DNA of 40,205 nucleotides, taken from assembly GCA_017432725.1 (NCBI GenBank), contig JAFRIQ010000010.1, positions 1 to 40,205 of the forward strand, in the 5' to 3' direction. The position numbers and the translations under genes were made by a program. This document shows, piece by piece, positions 6,253 through 14,564 of this stretch (position 1 is its first letter; each line of letters opens with the position of its first letter). The DNA is from Bacillota bacterium (GTDB lineage Bacteria > Bacillota > Clostridia > Peptostreptococcales > Anaerovoracaceae). The notes under the pieces are model-generated. The model was not told the origin of the DNA. It ran no database searches and was given only the letters and a program-made list of their open reading frames with translations.

Positions 6253-9096
6253 ATGGCAAAAAAAGATAGAACAAAGAGTCTGAGACGCTGGGGCATAGCC
6301 ATCATCGTACTCATTGCTCTGATAGCACTGTTTTTTGTCTTGAGCGGATTCTTTACGGACCTCATCTGGTTCGGTAAAGTCGGTTACATTTCCGTTTTCA
6401 TGACGGAGATCATGACTAAGCTCAAGATAGGGGTGCCGGGATTCCTCATTTTCTCGGCTATAGGATATCTGGTCCTTCTGACCCTGAAGAGAAGTTTTCT
6501 CAAGAAAAACGATTTCGAACTGGCGGCGGGAGATAAGGGAAAGATCAGAAAGAGCATGCTGGCCATATCCGCGGCTCTGGGTCTTTTCATAGCGATCTTC
6601 CTGGTAGGAAACCTCTGGTTCGATTTCCTCAGGTTCATCAACTCGACGGATTTCAACATCAAGGATCCGCTCTTCGGAAACGATATCGGTTTCTACATGT
6701 TCAAATACGATTTCCTCAGCGGGCTCGCTGACAGCGCCATTGCCATAGTGGTGGCCTACATCGCCGCCACCATATTGCTGTACAGCATACTCGTAGGTTT
6801 CGCGAGACCCACCGTGGAAAGAGGAACGGCCAGCGAAGCCGAGGAAGAGACGGAAGACGGAAGCAAACTTACCTTCAAATTCGACGCCAGCGCCCGCGGC
6901 AATTTCCAGCAGAAGATGAAAGCGATACTCGGAGTGGCGCTGAACGAATTGCTCACTTTGGGCGTACTGTTCTTCCTCTTCGTAGCTTTCAGGCTCTATC
7001 TCGAGCAGTTCGACGTGCTCTACGACAGCACCGGTCTTTTCTACGGAGCCGGATACGTTGAGGTCAACGTCAAACTGGTGGTATACAGGATACTTATGGT
7101 CCTCGCCGTCGTCGCAGCCATAATGCTGGTCATCGCGGCGAAGAAGAAGAGCATCAAATGGGCTGTAGTGGTTCCCCTCGCCATGCTGGTGGTATCGCTG
7201 GTTGGCACGGGAGTCCATCAGCTTGTCCAGAACTTCGTGGTAGAACCGGACGAGCTTTCCAAGGAACGCCAGTACATCGAGAGGAACATCAAGTATACGA
7301 GGCTGGCATACGATCTGGACGACGTCGGTATCAGGGATTTCGTACCTGAGAGCGATCTGACCAAGATCGAGGTGCTTGATAATATGGAGACCTTCTCCAA
7401 CATCAGGATCAACGACTTCGATCCCACGAAGCTCTTCTACAACCAGACCCAGTCCATAAGGACCTATTACAACTTCAACGACGTGGACGTCGACCGTTAC
7501 TACGTGAACGACGAATACACCCAGGTGTTCCTGTCGGCCAGGGAGATCAACGCTGTCGAAACGGATGATTCCTGGCTCATACAGCACCTTAAATACACCC
7601 ACGGCTACGGCCTCACCTTAAGCCGCGTAGACAAGATAACCTCCAGCGGCCAGCCGGATATGCTCATCAAGAGCATACCGCCCGTATCCGACGTCCCGGA
7701 GATAAGGATCACGAGACCGGAGATATATTACGGGGAGACTACCAACGAGTACGTCATAGTGAAGACGGACGAGCAGGAATTCGACTATCCTTCCGGCGAG
7801 CAGAACGTTTACTGCACATATGACGGCACGGGCGGAATAGAACTCAACCTCCTCAACAGGATACTCTTCTCCATAAGGGAGCAGAGCCTCAAGCTCCTCA
7901 TCTCCACCAACGTCAACAGCGATTCCAGGATAATGATATACCGCAACATAGCGGACAGGATCGCGAGGATCGCTCCTTTCCTGACCTATGACGACGATCC
8001 CTACGTCGTGACCGTGGACGGAAAGATATACTGGATAGCGGACGGATATACGTCTTCTACCATGTATCCGTATTCCGAACCCTATCAGAAGGGAAGCTAT
8101 ACCAACTACATCAGAAATTCCGTCAAGATCGTTGTGGACGCATACAACGGAGACGTGAACTTCTACATCTGCGACCCGGACGACCCGGTCGTACAGACAC
8201 TGGCAAAGATATATCCGAAGCTGTTCAAGAACATTTCCCAGCTGCCGGAGAGCCTGAAGGCTCACCTCCAGTACCCCAACGCCCTGTTCAATATCCAGGC
8301 CAAGGTATATGAGAGATATCACATGACAGACGTGGACGTCTTCTATCAGAACGAGGACCGCTGGGATATATCCAAGGAGCTCTACGGACAGACCGAAGCC
8401 CAGATGACGGCCAATTACTTCATCATGAAGCTTCCGGGAGAAGAGAACGCTGAGTTCGTCTCCTCCATATCCTACGCTCCCGTGGGCAAGAGCAACCTCA
8501 CCGGTATACTCGTAGCCCGCCAGGACGGAGATCATTACGGCGAACTGGTCGTATACCGTATGCCGAAAGACAGGCTGATCTACGGTACGGCGCAGATAGA
8601 ATCTAAGATCAACCAGGATGCGGACATCTCCAAGGAGTTCGCTCTCTGGAACAACTCGGGATCCACCTACAGCAGGGGCAACATGTTCGTTATCCCCGTT
8701 GAGGATTCCATACTCTACGTAGAACCCGTTTACCTCTACGCTTCCACAGGATCCCTGCCGGAAGTAAAGAGGGTCATAGTGTTCTACAACGAACAGATCG
8801 CCTACGAGTCCACTCTTGCCGAGTGTCTCGATTCCCTCTTCGGAAAGGGTTCCGGAGATCCGCTCCTCACGCCTTACCCGATAGTCGCGGGACATGAAGC
8901 TGCGGACGCCATAAGAAGAGGCGAGGCAGAGCCGCCCGAGGGCGGAGAGGATCCGGATAATCCGGACATAGTGATCCCGGACGACGCCGACAGGCAGACT
9001 CTTACGGATCTCTTCAACAAACTCTACGAGAATTACAACGAGCTCGGAAAACAGCTCCAGCTCATACTCGAGACTCTTAAGAAAACAGAGGAATAA
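6253..9096 (+). CDS. UPF0182 family large membrane protein
   Basis: A 947-residue member of the UPF0182 family, whose function is unknown to me. The first ~330 residues hold about seven membrane helices: one at 12-37, then helices near 55-75, 95-120, 160-185, 220-245, 270-295 and 300-320. The FTDLIWFGKVGY motif right after the first helix is typical of the family. The remaining ~600 residues form one large soluble domain, probably outside the membrane. A Pro/Glu/Asp-rich linker and a short coiled coil (TLTDLFNKLYENYNELGKQ) end the protein. Length is normal for the family. AAGGAG precedes the ATG by 7 bases, and the gene starts only 20 bases after the coiled-coil gene, so the two are co-transcribed. 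Confidence 0.92.
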   Translation: MAKKDRTKSLRRWGIAIIVLIALIALFFVLSGFFTDLIWFGKVGYISVFMTEIMTKLKIGVPGFLIFSAIGYLVLLTLKRSFLKKNDFELAAGDKGKIRKSMLAISAALGLFIAIFLVGNLWFDFLRFINSTDFNIKDPLFGNDIGFYMFKYDFLSGLADSAIAIVVAYIAATILLYSILVGFARPTVERGTASEAEEETEDGSKLTFKFDASARGNFQQKMKAILGVALNELLTLGVLFFLFVAFRLYLEQFDVLYDSTGLFYGAGYVEVNVKLVVYRILMVLAVVAAIMLVIAAKKKSIKWAVVVPLAMLVVSLVGTGVHQLVQNFVVEPDELSKERQYIERNIKYTRLAYDLDDVGIRDFVPESDLTKIEVLDNMETFSNIRINDFDPTKLFYNQTQSIRTYYNFNDVDVDRYYVNDEYTQVFLSAREINAVETDDSWLIQHLKYTHGYGLTLSRVDKITSSGQPDMLIKSIPPVSDVPEIRITRPEIYYGETTNEYVIVKTDEQEFDYPSGEQNVYCTYDGTGGIELNLLNRILFSIREQSLKLLISTNVNSDSRIMIYRNIADRIARIAPFLTYDDDPYVVTVDGKIYWIADGYTSSTMYPYSEPYQKGSYTNYIRNSVKIVVDAYNGDVNFYICDPDDPVVQTLAKIYPKLFKNISQLPESLKAHLQYPNALFNIQAKVYERYHMTDVDVFYQNEDRWDISKELYGQTEAQMTANYFIMKLPGEENAEFVSSISYAPVGKSNLTGILVARQDGDHYGELVVYRMPKDRLIYGTAQIESKINQDADISKEFALWNNSGSTYSRGNMFVIPVEDSILYVEPVYLYASTGSLPEVKRVIVFYNEQIAYESTLAECLDSLFGKGSGDPLLTPYPIVAGHEAADAIRRGEAEPPEGGEDPDNPDIVIPDDADRQTLTDLFNKLYENYNELGKQLQLILETLKKTEE

Positions 9097-9103
9097 AAAT
9101 ATT

Positions 9104-9832
9104 ATGCTGGCACTGATCACCGGCGCAAGCAGGGGCATAGGCAAAGCCTGTGCCCTTGAACTTGCTAAAGAAGGATATGATATAGTCGTGCACTGCTCCG
9201 GGAACATAGCCGGCGCCGAAGAAACTGCGCTGGCCGTAAGGGCGCTGGGCAGAAAGGCGTACATGTTCGCCATGGATTTTTCCGATCCCGAGAACGTGCA
9301 CAATTTCTGCGGCGGAGTCATGGAGCACGCAGGCCTTCCCGACGTCATAGTGAACAACGCCGGGATATGCCTTCCCGCCCAGATACAGGACATATCCCTG
9401 GAAGACTGGGACAGGCTCATGAACGTGAACCTCAAAGCCGTATTCGTCATATGCAGGGACTTTGCTCCCGCAATGATAGAAAGAGGCTCGGGCTCCATAG
9501 TCAACGTCTCCTCCATATGGGGAAGGACGGGTTCGGCCATGGAAAGCTCCTATTGCGCATCCAAAGGCGGACTGGTGATGTTCTCCAAGTCCCTGGCCCA
9601 GGAACTCGGTCCGTCGGGCATAAGGGTCAACTGCGTTTCACCGGGCTGTATAGACACGGATATGAACGCGGGCTACAGCGAAGAGGAGAGGAAGGAACTT
9701 GAGGACAGAACGCCTCTTGGCAGGTTCGGTACTCCCGGCGACGTCGCGAAAGCCGTCGCTTTCCTGGCTTCCGACAAGGCGTCCTTCATTACAGGCGCCG
9801 ACCTTCTTGTAGACGGCGGATTCAGCATATGA
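9104..9832 (+). CDS. Short-chain dehydrogenase/reductase (FabG/YmfI-like)
   Basis: A 242-residue NAD(P)-dependent SDR with a full set of signatures: TGASRGIG at residues 6-13 (cofactor loop), NNAG near 86, a catalytic Ser in NVSSIWG, the YCASK active site (Tyr and Lys) and PGCIDTDM after it. It would be named 3-oxoacyl-ACP reductase by similarity, but there are no other fatty-acid genes here. The SSIWGxTG stretch before the active-site Tyr resembles YmfI, the EF-P 5-aminopentanone reductase of Bacillus, so that role is a real alternative. It starts 7 bases after the UPF0182 stop with only a weak ribosome site. Confidence 0.88.
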   Translation: MLALITGASRGIGKACALELAKEGYDIVVHCSGNIAGAEETALAVRALGRKAYMFAMDFSDPENVHNFCGGVMEHAGLPDVIVNNAGICLPAQIQDISLEDWDRLMNVNLKAVFVICRDFAPAMIERGSGSIVNVSSIWGRTGSAMESSYCASKGGLVMFSKSLAQELGPSGIRVNCVSPGCIDTDMNAGYSEEERKELEDRTPLGRFGTPGDVAKAVAFLASDKASFITGADLLVDGGFSI

Positions 9833-9890
9833 AAGTCACCGTACAGTCACGGCAAAATATTATCTTCAGATATATCGGAGGATCTGAGAT

Positions 9891-11351
9891 TTGAGCAAAA
9901 GAAAATACAAGATCAATATAGCGAGGCTTGCCGTAAGAGGTCTCATACTGGTATGCATAGGCGCCATAGCCTTCCATTTCATATTCCAGAGACCCTGCGA
10001 GCATGAATACGTGTACGGTACCGACGGTATCTGCACAAAATGCGGCGAGGAATGCGAGCACCAGTACGAAGAAGGCGTCTGCACCATATGCGGAAAGGCT
10101 TGCGTGCACGAGTACGGCGAGGACAGGCTCTGCGTCATATGCGGCGTAAGGCAGCCCGACGAGATCTTAAGCTTCTCCGTCATCGCAGGCGGAGACGTTA
10201 TGGCTCACCTTGCAAACATACAGAGCGCATACAACTATGACGGAAGTTTCCAGGAAGGGTATGCCGGATATCAGACGGTATATGCCGACGGCACTTTCGA
10301 TTTCACGGACAACTACCAGTACGTCAAGCCGTACATTGAGGCGGCGGACCTGGCTCTCATAAACGTAGAGACGACATTCTCCACAGGAGGGCCCATTTAC
10401 AGCGGTTACTGGGGGAGCTTCTCCGCTCCCGACGCCCTGGCTTCGGCTCTTAAGTATGCCGGCTTCGACGTGGCCTTTACCTGCAACAACCACTCCCTCG
10501 ACTACGGCGGGATAGCCGGTCTTCAGAGAACGGTGCAGGTTTTGAGAGACAACGGGCTGACCGTGGTGGGCTCGAGGAAGAGCACCGACGAGAACCGTTC
10601 CTCCGTCATAGACGTAAACGGTGTCAAGGTAGGCCTGGTGGCGTATACTTACGAGACCGGAACGGAATACGACTACAGGCAGCTCAACGGAGCGTATATG
10701 GAAGACGGAGCCTGGGAATACCTCAACGGCTTCAGATGGTCCTCCTACAGCTATCTTGCCTGCGACGAAGACAAGCAGGCCATAGGAAACGAGATAAAGT
10801 GGTGCAAGGATCAGGGCGCTGAAGTGGTCATCGCGTATTTCCACTGGGATACCTTCAACGAGTACGTGCTCGAGGTCACCGGCCTTCAAGCAGATCTTGC
10901 GCGCTTCGCAGCGGAGCAGGGGGCTGACATAGTCCTCGGTTCCCATCCCCACAGAGTGCAGAGGATGGAGGTCCTGACCGTTGCCGGAGAGAACGGAAAG
11001 GAAAGACAGGTGCCCGTATACTATTCCATGGGCAACTACATCTCCAACCAGCGCTACGAGACCATGGACTGGACTCCGGCGGACGATCCCTACGCTTCGG
11101 AGCAGGAGATCATGGCATACCTGGAGGTAAAGTACAACAGGACCCAGGATACGGTGAGCTTCGACAAAGTCTCAGCCATACCCATCTACGTGGATAAATT
11201 CTGGGGTGCCAACCTTGAGTACCGCATATATCCCCTGGTGGGCGATTACCAGAGCGGTTCAGAACTGGGCATCTCGGGCAACGCCTGGAGAGCAGAGCAG
11301 GCCCTTAATACCATAACGGGCATACTTGGAAGCCAGTACATATACAGATAG
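9891..11351 (+). CDS. CapA-family protein with three N-terminal Cys/His knuckles
   Basis: A 486-residue membrane-anchored protein. The start is TTG at 9891, set by CGGAGG nine bases upstream. Residues 13-33 form an N-terminal membrane helix, so the rest is probably outside the cell. Residues 36-85 hold three copies of a C-x-H...C-x2-C-G unit (Cys36/His38/Cys48/Cys51; Cys55/His57/Cys64/Cys67; Cys71/His73/Cys81/Cys84), each able to bind one metal. From about 98 to 400 comes the CapA/PgsA metallophosphoesterase-like domain: AGGDVMAH, LINVETTFS, CNNHSLDYGG, GSHPHRVQ and YSMGNYISN. CapA proteins take part in poly-gamma-glutamate export, but there are no capB/capC genes here. It is the last gene of the operon. 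Confidence 0.86.
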   Translation: MSKRKYKINIARLAVRGLILVCIGAIAFHFIFQRPCEHEYVYGTDGICTKCGEECEHQYEEGVCTICGKACVHEYGEDRLCVICGVRQPDEILSFSVIAGGDVMAHLANIQSAYNYDGSFQEGYAGYQTVYADGTFDFTDNYQYVKPYIEAADLALINVETTFSTGGPIYSGYWGSFSAPDALASALKYAGFDVAFTCNNHSLDYGGIAGLQRTVQVLRDNGLTVVGSRKSTDENRSSVIDVNGVKVGLVAYTYETGTEYDYRQLNGAYMEDGAWEYLNGFRWSSYSYLACDEDKQAIGNEIKWCKDQGAEVVIAYFHWDTFNEYVLEVTGLQADLARFAAEQGADIVLGSHPHRVQRMEVLTVAGENGKERQVPVYYSMGNYISNQRYETMDWTPADDPYASEQEIMAYLEVKYNRTQDTVSFDKVSAIPIYVDKFWGANLEYRIYPLVGDYQSGSELGISGNAWRAEQALNTITGILGSQYIYR

Positions 11352-11372
11352 GCTGAAAACAAAGGGTTCCAG

Positions 11373-11405
11373 ACGGAAGATCCTTCGGAGGGTCTTCCGT
11401 TTTTT
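11373..11405 (+). terminator. Rho-independent terminator after the CapA-like gene
   Basis: ACGGAAGATCC, loop TTCG, GAGGGTCTTCCGT, then six Ts. A strong hairpin 20 bases after the stop that closes the 3.6-11.4 kb operon. Confidence 0.88.
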
Positions 11406-11453
11406 GTACGATATATAGTGAGAAAGATAAAAAATCCACACAATATATAGTGC
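11406..11453 (+). promoter_or_regulatory. Tandem NrdR boxes upstream of nrdD
   Basis: Two 16-base sites, GTACGATATATAGTGA (11406-11421) and ACACAATATATAGTGC (11438-11453), match the known NrdR box ACACWATATWTAGTGT. The second is nearly perfect. They are 32 bases apart, about three helical turns, the usual geometry for cooperative NrdR binding. They sit directly upstream of the nrdD promoter, so NrdR very likely represses nrdD when dATP is high. Confidence 0.85.
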
Positions 11454-11460
11454 TTTCATA

Positions 11461-11490
11461 TTGACAAGTGTTCTTTTTCGATATTAAAAT
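11461..11490 (+). promoter_or_regulatory. nrdD promoter
   Basis: TTGACA at 11461-11466 and TAAAAT at 11485-11490 with an 18-base spacer. It begins 7 bases after the second NrdR box, so bound NrdR would sit against or over the -35. Confidence 0.7.
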
Positions 11491-11522
11491 AAAAGTGCTC
11501 GCCAAATATGGCGGGCACTTTT
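11491..11522 (+). other. Perfect 13-bp stem-loop at the start of the nrdD leader
   Basis: AAAAGTGCTCGCC pairs with GGCGGGCACTTTT around an AAATAT loop, with one G-T wobble. The predicted start of transcription falls inside the left arm. An nrdD mRNA would therefore start with a shorter GC stem, while read-through RNA from upstream would form the whole hairpin. Only TTTTAA follows, so it is a poor terminator. It may stabilise the mRNA 5' end or block read-through. Confidence 0.55.
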
Positions 11523-11577
11523 AAGCGGAAGCCATTATTTTATCTAAATTTTAATTTATATACACAGGAGAATCGCC

Positions 11578-14466
11578 ATGTACAGAGTATTGAAAAGAGA
11601 CGGAAAGATCGTAGATTTCGATATTTCCAAGATCAGCACAGCCATAACGCAGGCTTTTGACGCGCAGGAAAGACAGTATGTTCCTTCGGTCATCGACTTC
11701 CTTTCACTGAAGGTCACCGCAGACTTCGAAGACAAGATCAAAGACGATCTCATCGCCGTCGAAGATATTCAGGACAGCGTCGAGTCAGTTCTCATCAAAG
11801 CGGGATACGACGACGTCGCCAAGGCGTATATTCTTTACAGAAGACAAAGAGAGAAACTCCGTTCTCTCAAGTCTACGGTTCTCGACTACAAAGACCTGGT
11901 AGATTCCTACGTTAAGGTTTCCGACTGGAGAGTAAAAGAGAACTCCACGGTGACCTATTCCGTAGGAGGTCTCATCCTTTCCAACTCCGGAGCCATAACG
12001 GCCAACTACTGGCTCTCCGAAGTATATGACGAAGAAGTGGCAGCCGCTCACAGGAACGGAGACATCCACATCCACGATCTGTCCATGCTTACAGGTTACT
12101 GCGCAGGATGGTCCTTAAGGCAGCTCATCGAAGAGGGCCTCGGCGGAGTTCCCGGAAAGATCTCCAGCTCCCCCGCCAGCCATCTTTCCACCCTGTGCAA
12201 CCAGATGGTCAACTTCCTCGGTATAATGCAGAACGAATGGGCAGGCGCTCAGGCCTTCAGTTCCTTCGACACATATCTCGCTCCCTTCGTAAGAGTGGAC
12301 AACCTTTCATACAAGGAAGTGAAGCAGTGTGTACAGAGCTTCGTATACGGCGTCAATACTCCTTCCCGCTGGGGAACTCAGGCTCCCTTTACAAACATCA
12401 CCCTCGACTGGGTATGCCCGCCCGACATGGTGGATAAGCCCGCCATCGTAGGTGGCAAGGAACTCGACTTCACCTACGGTGAGTGCAAGAAGGAAATGGA
12501 TATGGTCAACAAGGCCTTCATCGAGATCATGATCGAAGGCGACTGCAACGGCAGAGGATTCCAGTATCCTATCCCCACCTATTCCATCACAAAGGATTTC
12601 GACTGGAGCGAGACTGAGAACAACAAGCTCCTCTTCGAAATGACGGCGAAGTACGGCACTCCCTATTTCTCCAACTATATCAACTCCGACATGGAGCCCT
12701 CCGACGTGCGTTCCATGTGCTGCAGACTGCGTCTCGACCTCCGCGAGCTCAGAAAGAAATCCGGCGGCTTCTTCGGTTCCGGTGAGTCCACTGGGTCTGT
12801 CGGCGTAGTCACCATAAATATGCCAAGGATTGCCTATCTTTCGAAGGACAAGGAAGAGTTCTTCAAGAGACTCGACCACATCATGGACGTGTCCGCAAGA
12901 TCCCTTGATACCAAGAGAAAGGTCATAACCAAGCTCCTCAACGAAGGACTTTATCCGTATACGAAGAGATATCTCGGAACCTTTGCCAACCACTTCTCGA
13001 CCATAGGCCTCATCGGAATGAACGAAGCCGGCCTCAACGCCAAGTGGATAGGTCTCGACATGACTCATCCCGAGACTCAGGAATTCACCAAGGAAGTCCT
13101 CAACCACATGAGAGAACGCCTCTCCGATTATCAGGAGATGTACGGCGACCTCTTCAATCTGGAAGCAAGCCCCGCAGAGTCCACCACCTACAGACTGGCA
13201 AAGCACGACGTGGAGCTCTATCCGGATATCAAGACCGCAACGGAAGGAGACGGCACCCCTTTCTATACCAACAGTTCACATCTGCCCGTAGGCTATACGG
13301 ATGACGTATTCTCGGCCCTCGACATACAGGACGAACTTCAGACGCTGTACACCTCAGGAACGGTGTTCCACGCATTCCTCGGAGAGAAGCTCCCCGACTG
13401 GAAAGCGGCCGCCAACCTGGTAAGGACCATTGCCGAGAACTACAAGCTGCCTTACTACACCCTGAGCCCGACCTATTCTATATGCAAGAACCACGGATAT
13501 ATCACAGGTGAAGTCTACGAATGCCCCATCTGCGGAGAGAAGACGGAAGTTTACTCCAGGATCACGGGATACTACAGACCGGTCCAGAACTGGAACGACG
13601 GCAAGGTACAGGAATTCAAGCAGAGAAAAGAGTACGTGGTGCTGGGAGATCTCAAGCCCCACGCAAGAGCTGCTGCCGCAGCGGCTCCCGTATTCACGGA
13701 GCCTCAGGTAGAAGCAGCTCCGGCAGTAGCGGAAGAGCCCGCTCCTGTTTTCGAACCCGCAGCTCCGGCAGTACCGGAAGAACCCGCACCCGTTTTCGAA
13801 ACTGCAGCTCCGGCAGTGGAGGTACCACAGCCCGAGATGAACGCCGAGGTGAAGACCGAGGCCCCCGCAGAGTTCGAGAACCCCGCACTGAATGAAGTCT
13901 TCAAAGAGCCTGAAGCACCCAAGGAAGAGCTTTCCGGAGAATTCTTCTACAGAGTAGCCCTGGATGAAACGCCGGCTGCTCCCCAGGAGGATCCCGAAGT
14001 TGAATATACACTGGATGTTGCTCCCATCATGGAGGGGCAGGGCAGCGAAGGTCAGGGACTGGTCATAGAACCGGTTCCCTTCGCCCATCCGGAAGAAGCC
14101 GTAAAGGAAGAAACGGTCTCCGATGAGCAGAAAGCAGAGGAAGCATCCGCAAAGGCAGGCGCAGCATTCGCAGAGTTCGAATCTCTTATGGCCAGCGTTT
14201 CCGACAAAGCTCCGGAACCGAAGAATGAGCAGAGATTCCTTCTCTTCACAACAAAGACCTGTCCCAACTGCAAGATAATCAAGGAATATCTTGCTGAGAA
14301 GAACGTTCCCTACGAGCTCGTCATAGCCGAGGAAAACAAGGACATCGCAAGAGGCTACGGCATCATGCAGGCTCCGACGGCGGTCATACTCGACGGAGAC
14401 AACGTGACCAAGTACGTAGGCGTACACAATATCAAGGATTTCGTAGAAGCGAATCTTTTGAGCTAA
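11578..14466 (+). CDS. nrdD: Anaerobic ribonucleoside-triphosphate reductase fused to a glutaredoxin domain
   Basis: A 962-residue class III ribonucleotide reductase that makes dNTPs from NTPs using a glycyl radical. Residues 1-95 are the ATP-cone allosteric domain. The ten-stranded barrel follows, with Cys175 (YCAGWSLRQL) and Cys381/Cys382 as candidate active-site cysteines. The zinc site is Cys636-x2-His639 ... Cys649-x2-Cys652, and the radical residue is Gly664 in RITGYYRP. Normal NrdD would end by about residue 690. Here a Pro/Ala/Glu-rich linker (about 700-875, with a 15-residue tandem repeat) leads to a glutaredoxin/thioredoxin-fold domain with Cys895-Pro-Asn-Cys898. This suggests a built-in thiol reductant instead of formate. 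No nrdG activase lies beside it. It is controlled by tandem NrdR boxes. AGGAG precedes the ATG. Confidence 0.96.
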   Translation: MYRVLKRDGKIVDFDISKISTAITQAFDAQERQYVPSVIDFLSLKVTADFEDKIKDDLIAVEDIQDSVESVLIKAGYDDVAKAYILYRRQREKLRSLKSTVLDYKDLVDSYVKVSDWRVKENSTVTYSVGGLILSNSGAITANYWLSEVYDEEVAAAHRNGDIHIHDLSMLTGYCAGWSLRQLIEEGLGGVPGKISSSPASHLSTLCNQMVNFLGIMQNEWAGAQAFSSFDTYLAPFVRVDNLSYKEVKQCVQSFVYGVNTPSRWGTQAPFTNITLDWVCPPDMVDKPAIVGGKELDFTYGECKKEMDMVNKAFIEIMIEGDCNGRGFQYPIPTYSITKDFDWSETENNKLLFEMTAKYGTPYFSNYINSDMEPSDVRSMCCRLRLDLRELRKKSGGFFGSGESTGSVGVVTINMPRIAYLSKDKEEFFKRLDHIMDVSARSLDTKRKVITKLLNEGLYPYTKRYLGTFANHFSTIGLIGMNEAGLNAKWIGLDMTHPETQEFTKEVLNHMRERLSDYQEMYGDLFNLEASPAESTTYRLAKHDVELYPDIKTATEGDGTPFYTNSSHLPVGYTDDVFSALDIQDELQTLYTSGTVFHAFLGEKLPDWKAAANLVRTIAENYKLPYYTLSPTYSICKNHGYITGEVYECPICGEKTEVYSRITGYYRPVQNWNDGKVQEFKQRKEYVVLGDLKPHARAAAAAAPVFTEPQVEAAPAVAEEPAPVFEPAAPAVPEEPAPVFETAAPAVEVPQPEMNAEVKTEAPAEFENPALNEVFKEPEAPKEELSGEFFYRVALDETPAAPQEDPEVEYTLDVAPIMEGQGSEGQGLVIEPVPFAHPEEAVKEETVSDEQKAEEASAKAGAAFAEFESLMASVSDKAPEPKNEQRFLLFTTKTCPNCKIIKEYLAEKNVPYELVIAEENKDIARGYGIMQAPTAVILDGDNVTKYVGVHNIKDFVEANLLS
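13714..13830 (+). repeat. 45-bp tandem repeat in the nrdD linker
   Basis: The words gcagctccggcagt recur at 13714, 13759 and 13804, exactly 45 bases apart. They code a 15-residue Ala/Pro/Glu unit (APAV-EEPAPVFE), a little over two copies. It lengthens the flexible tether to the glutaredoxin domain and could vary between strains. Confidence 0.75.
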
Positions 14467-14484
14467 ACAGCTAAAGAAACTAAG

Positions 14485-14510
14485 CGGAGGGCAACAAGCC
14501 CTCCGTTTTT
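14485..14510 (+). terminator. Rho-independent terminator of nrdD
   Basis: CGGAGGGC, loop AACAA, GCCCTCCG, then five Ts, 19 bases after the nrdD stop. Confidence 0.88.
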
Positions 14511-14564
14511 GTGATAGAATATATTATAACAAAAGAATACTGCTTAAGTATACCGAGGTGTCCG

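Noticed and set aside
6238-7602. 454-codon open frame opposite the UPF0182 start
   Set aside because: Antisense shadow; no motif, no ribosome site.
7618-9540. 640-codon open frame opposite UPF0182 and the SDR
   Set aside because: Spans two well-supported genes and the gap between them, and shows no domain. It arises from the codon use of the real genes.
11491-11522. nrdD leader hairpin as a riboswitch or intrinsic terminator
   Set aside because: A single hairpin with no aptamer-like conserved core and only TTTTAA after it; reported as a stem-loop of unknown role.
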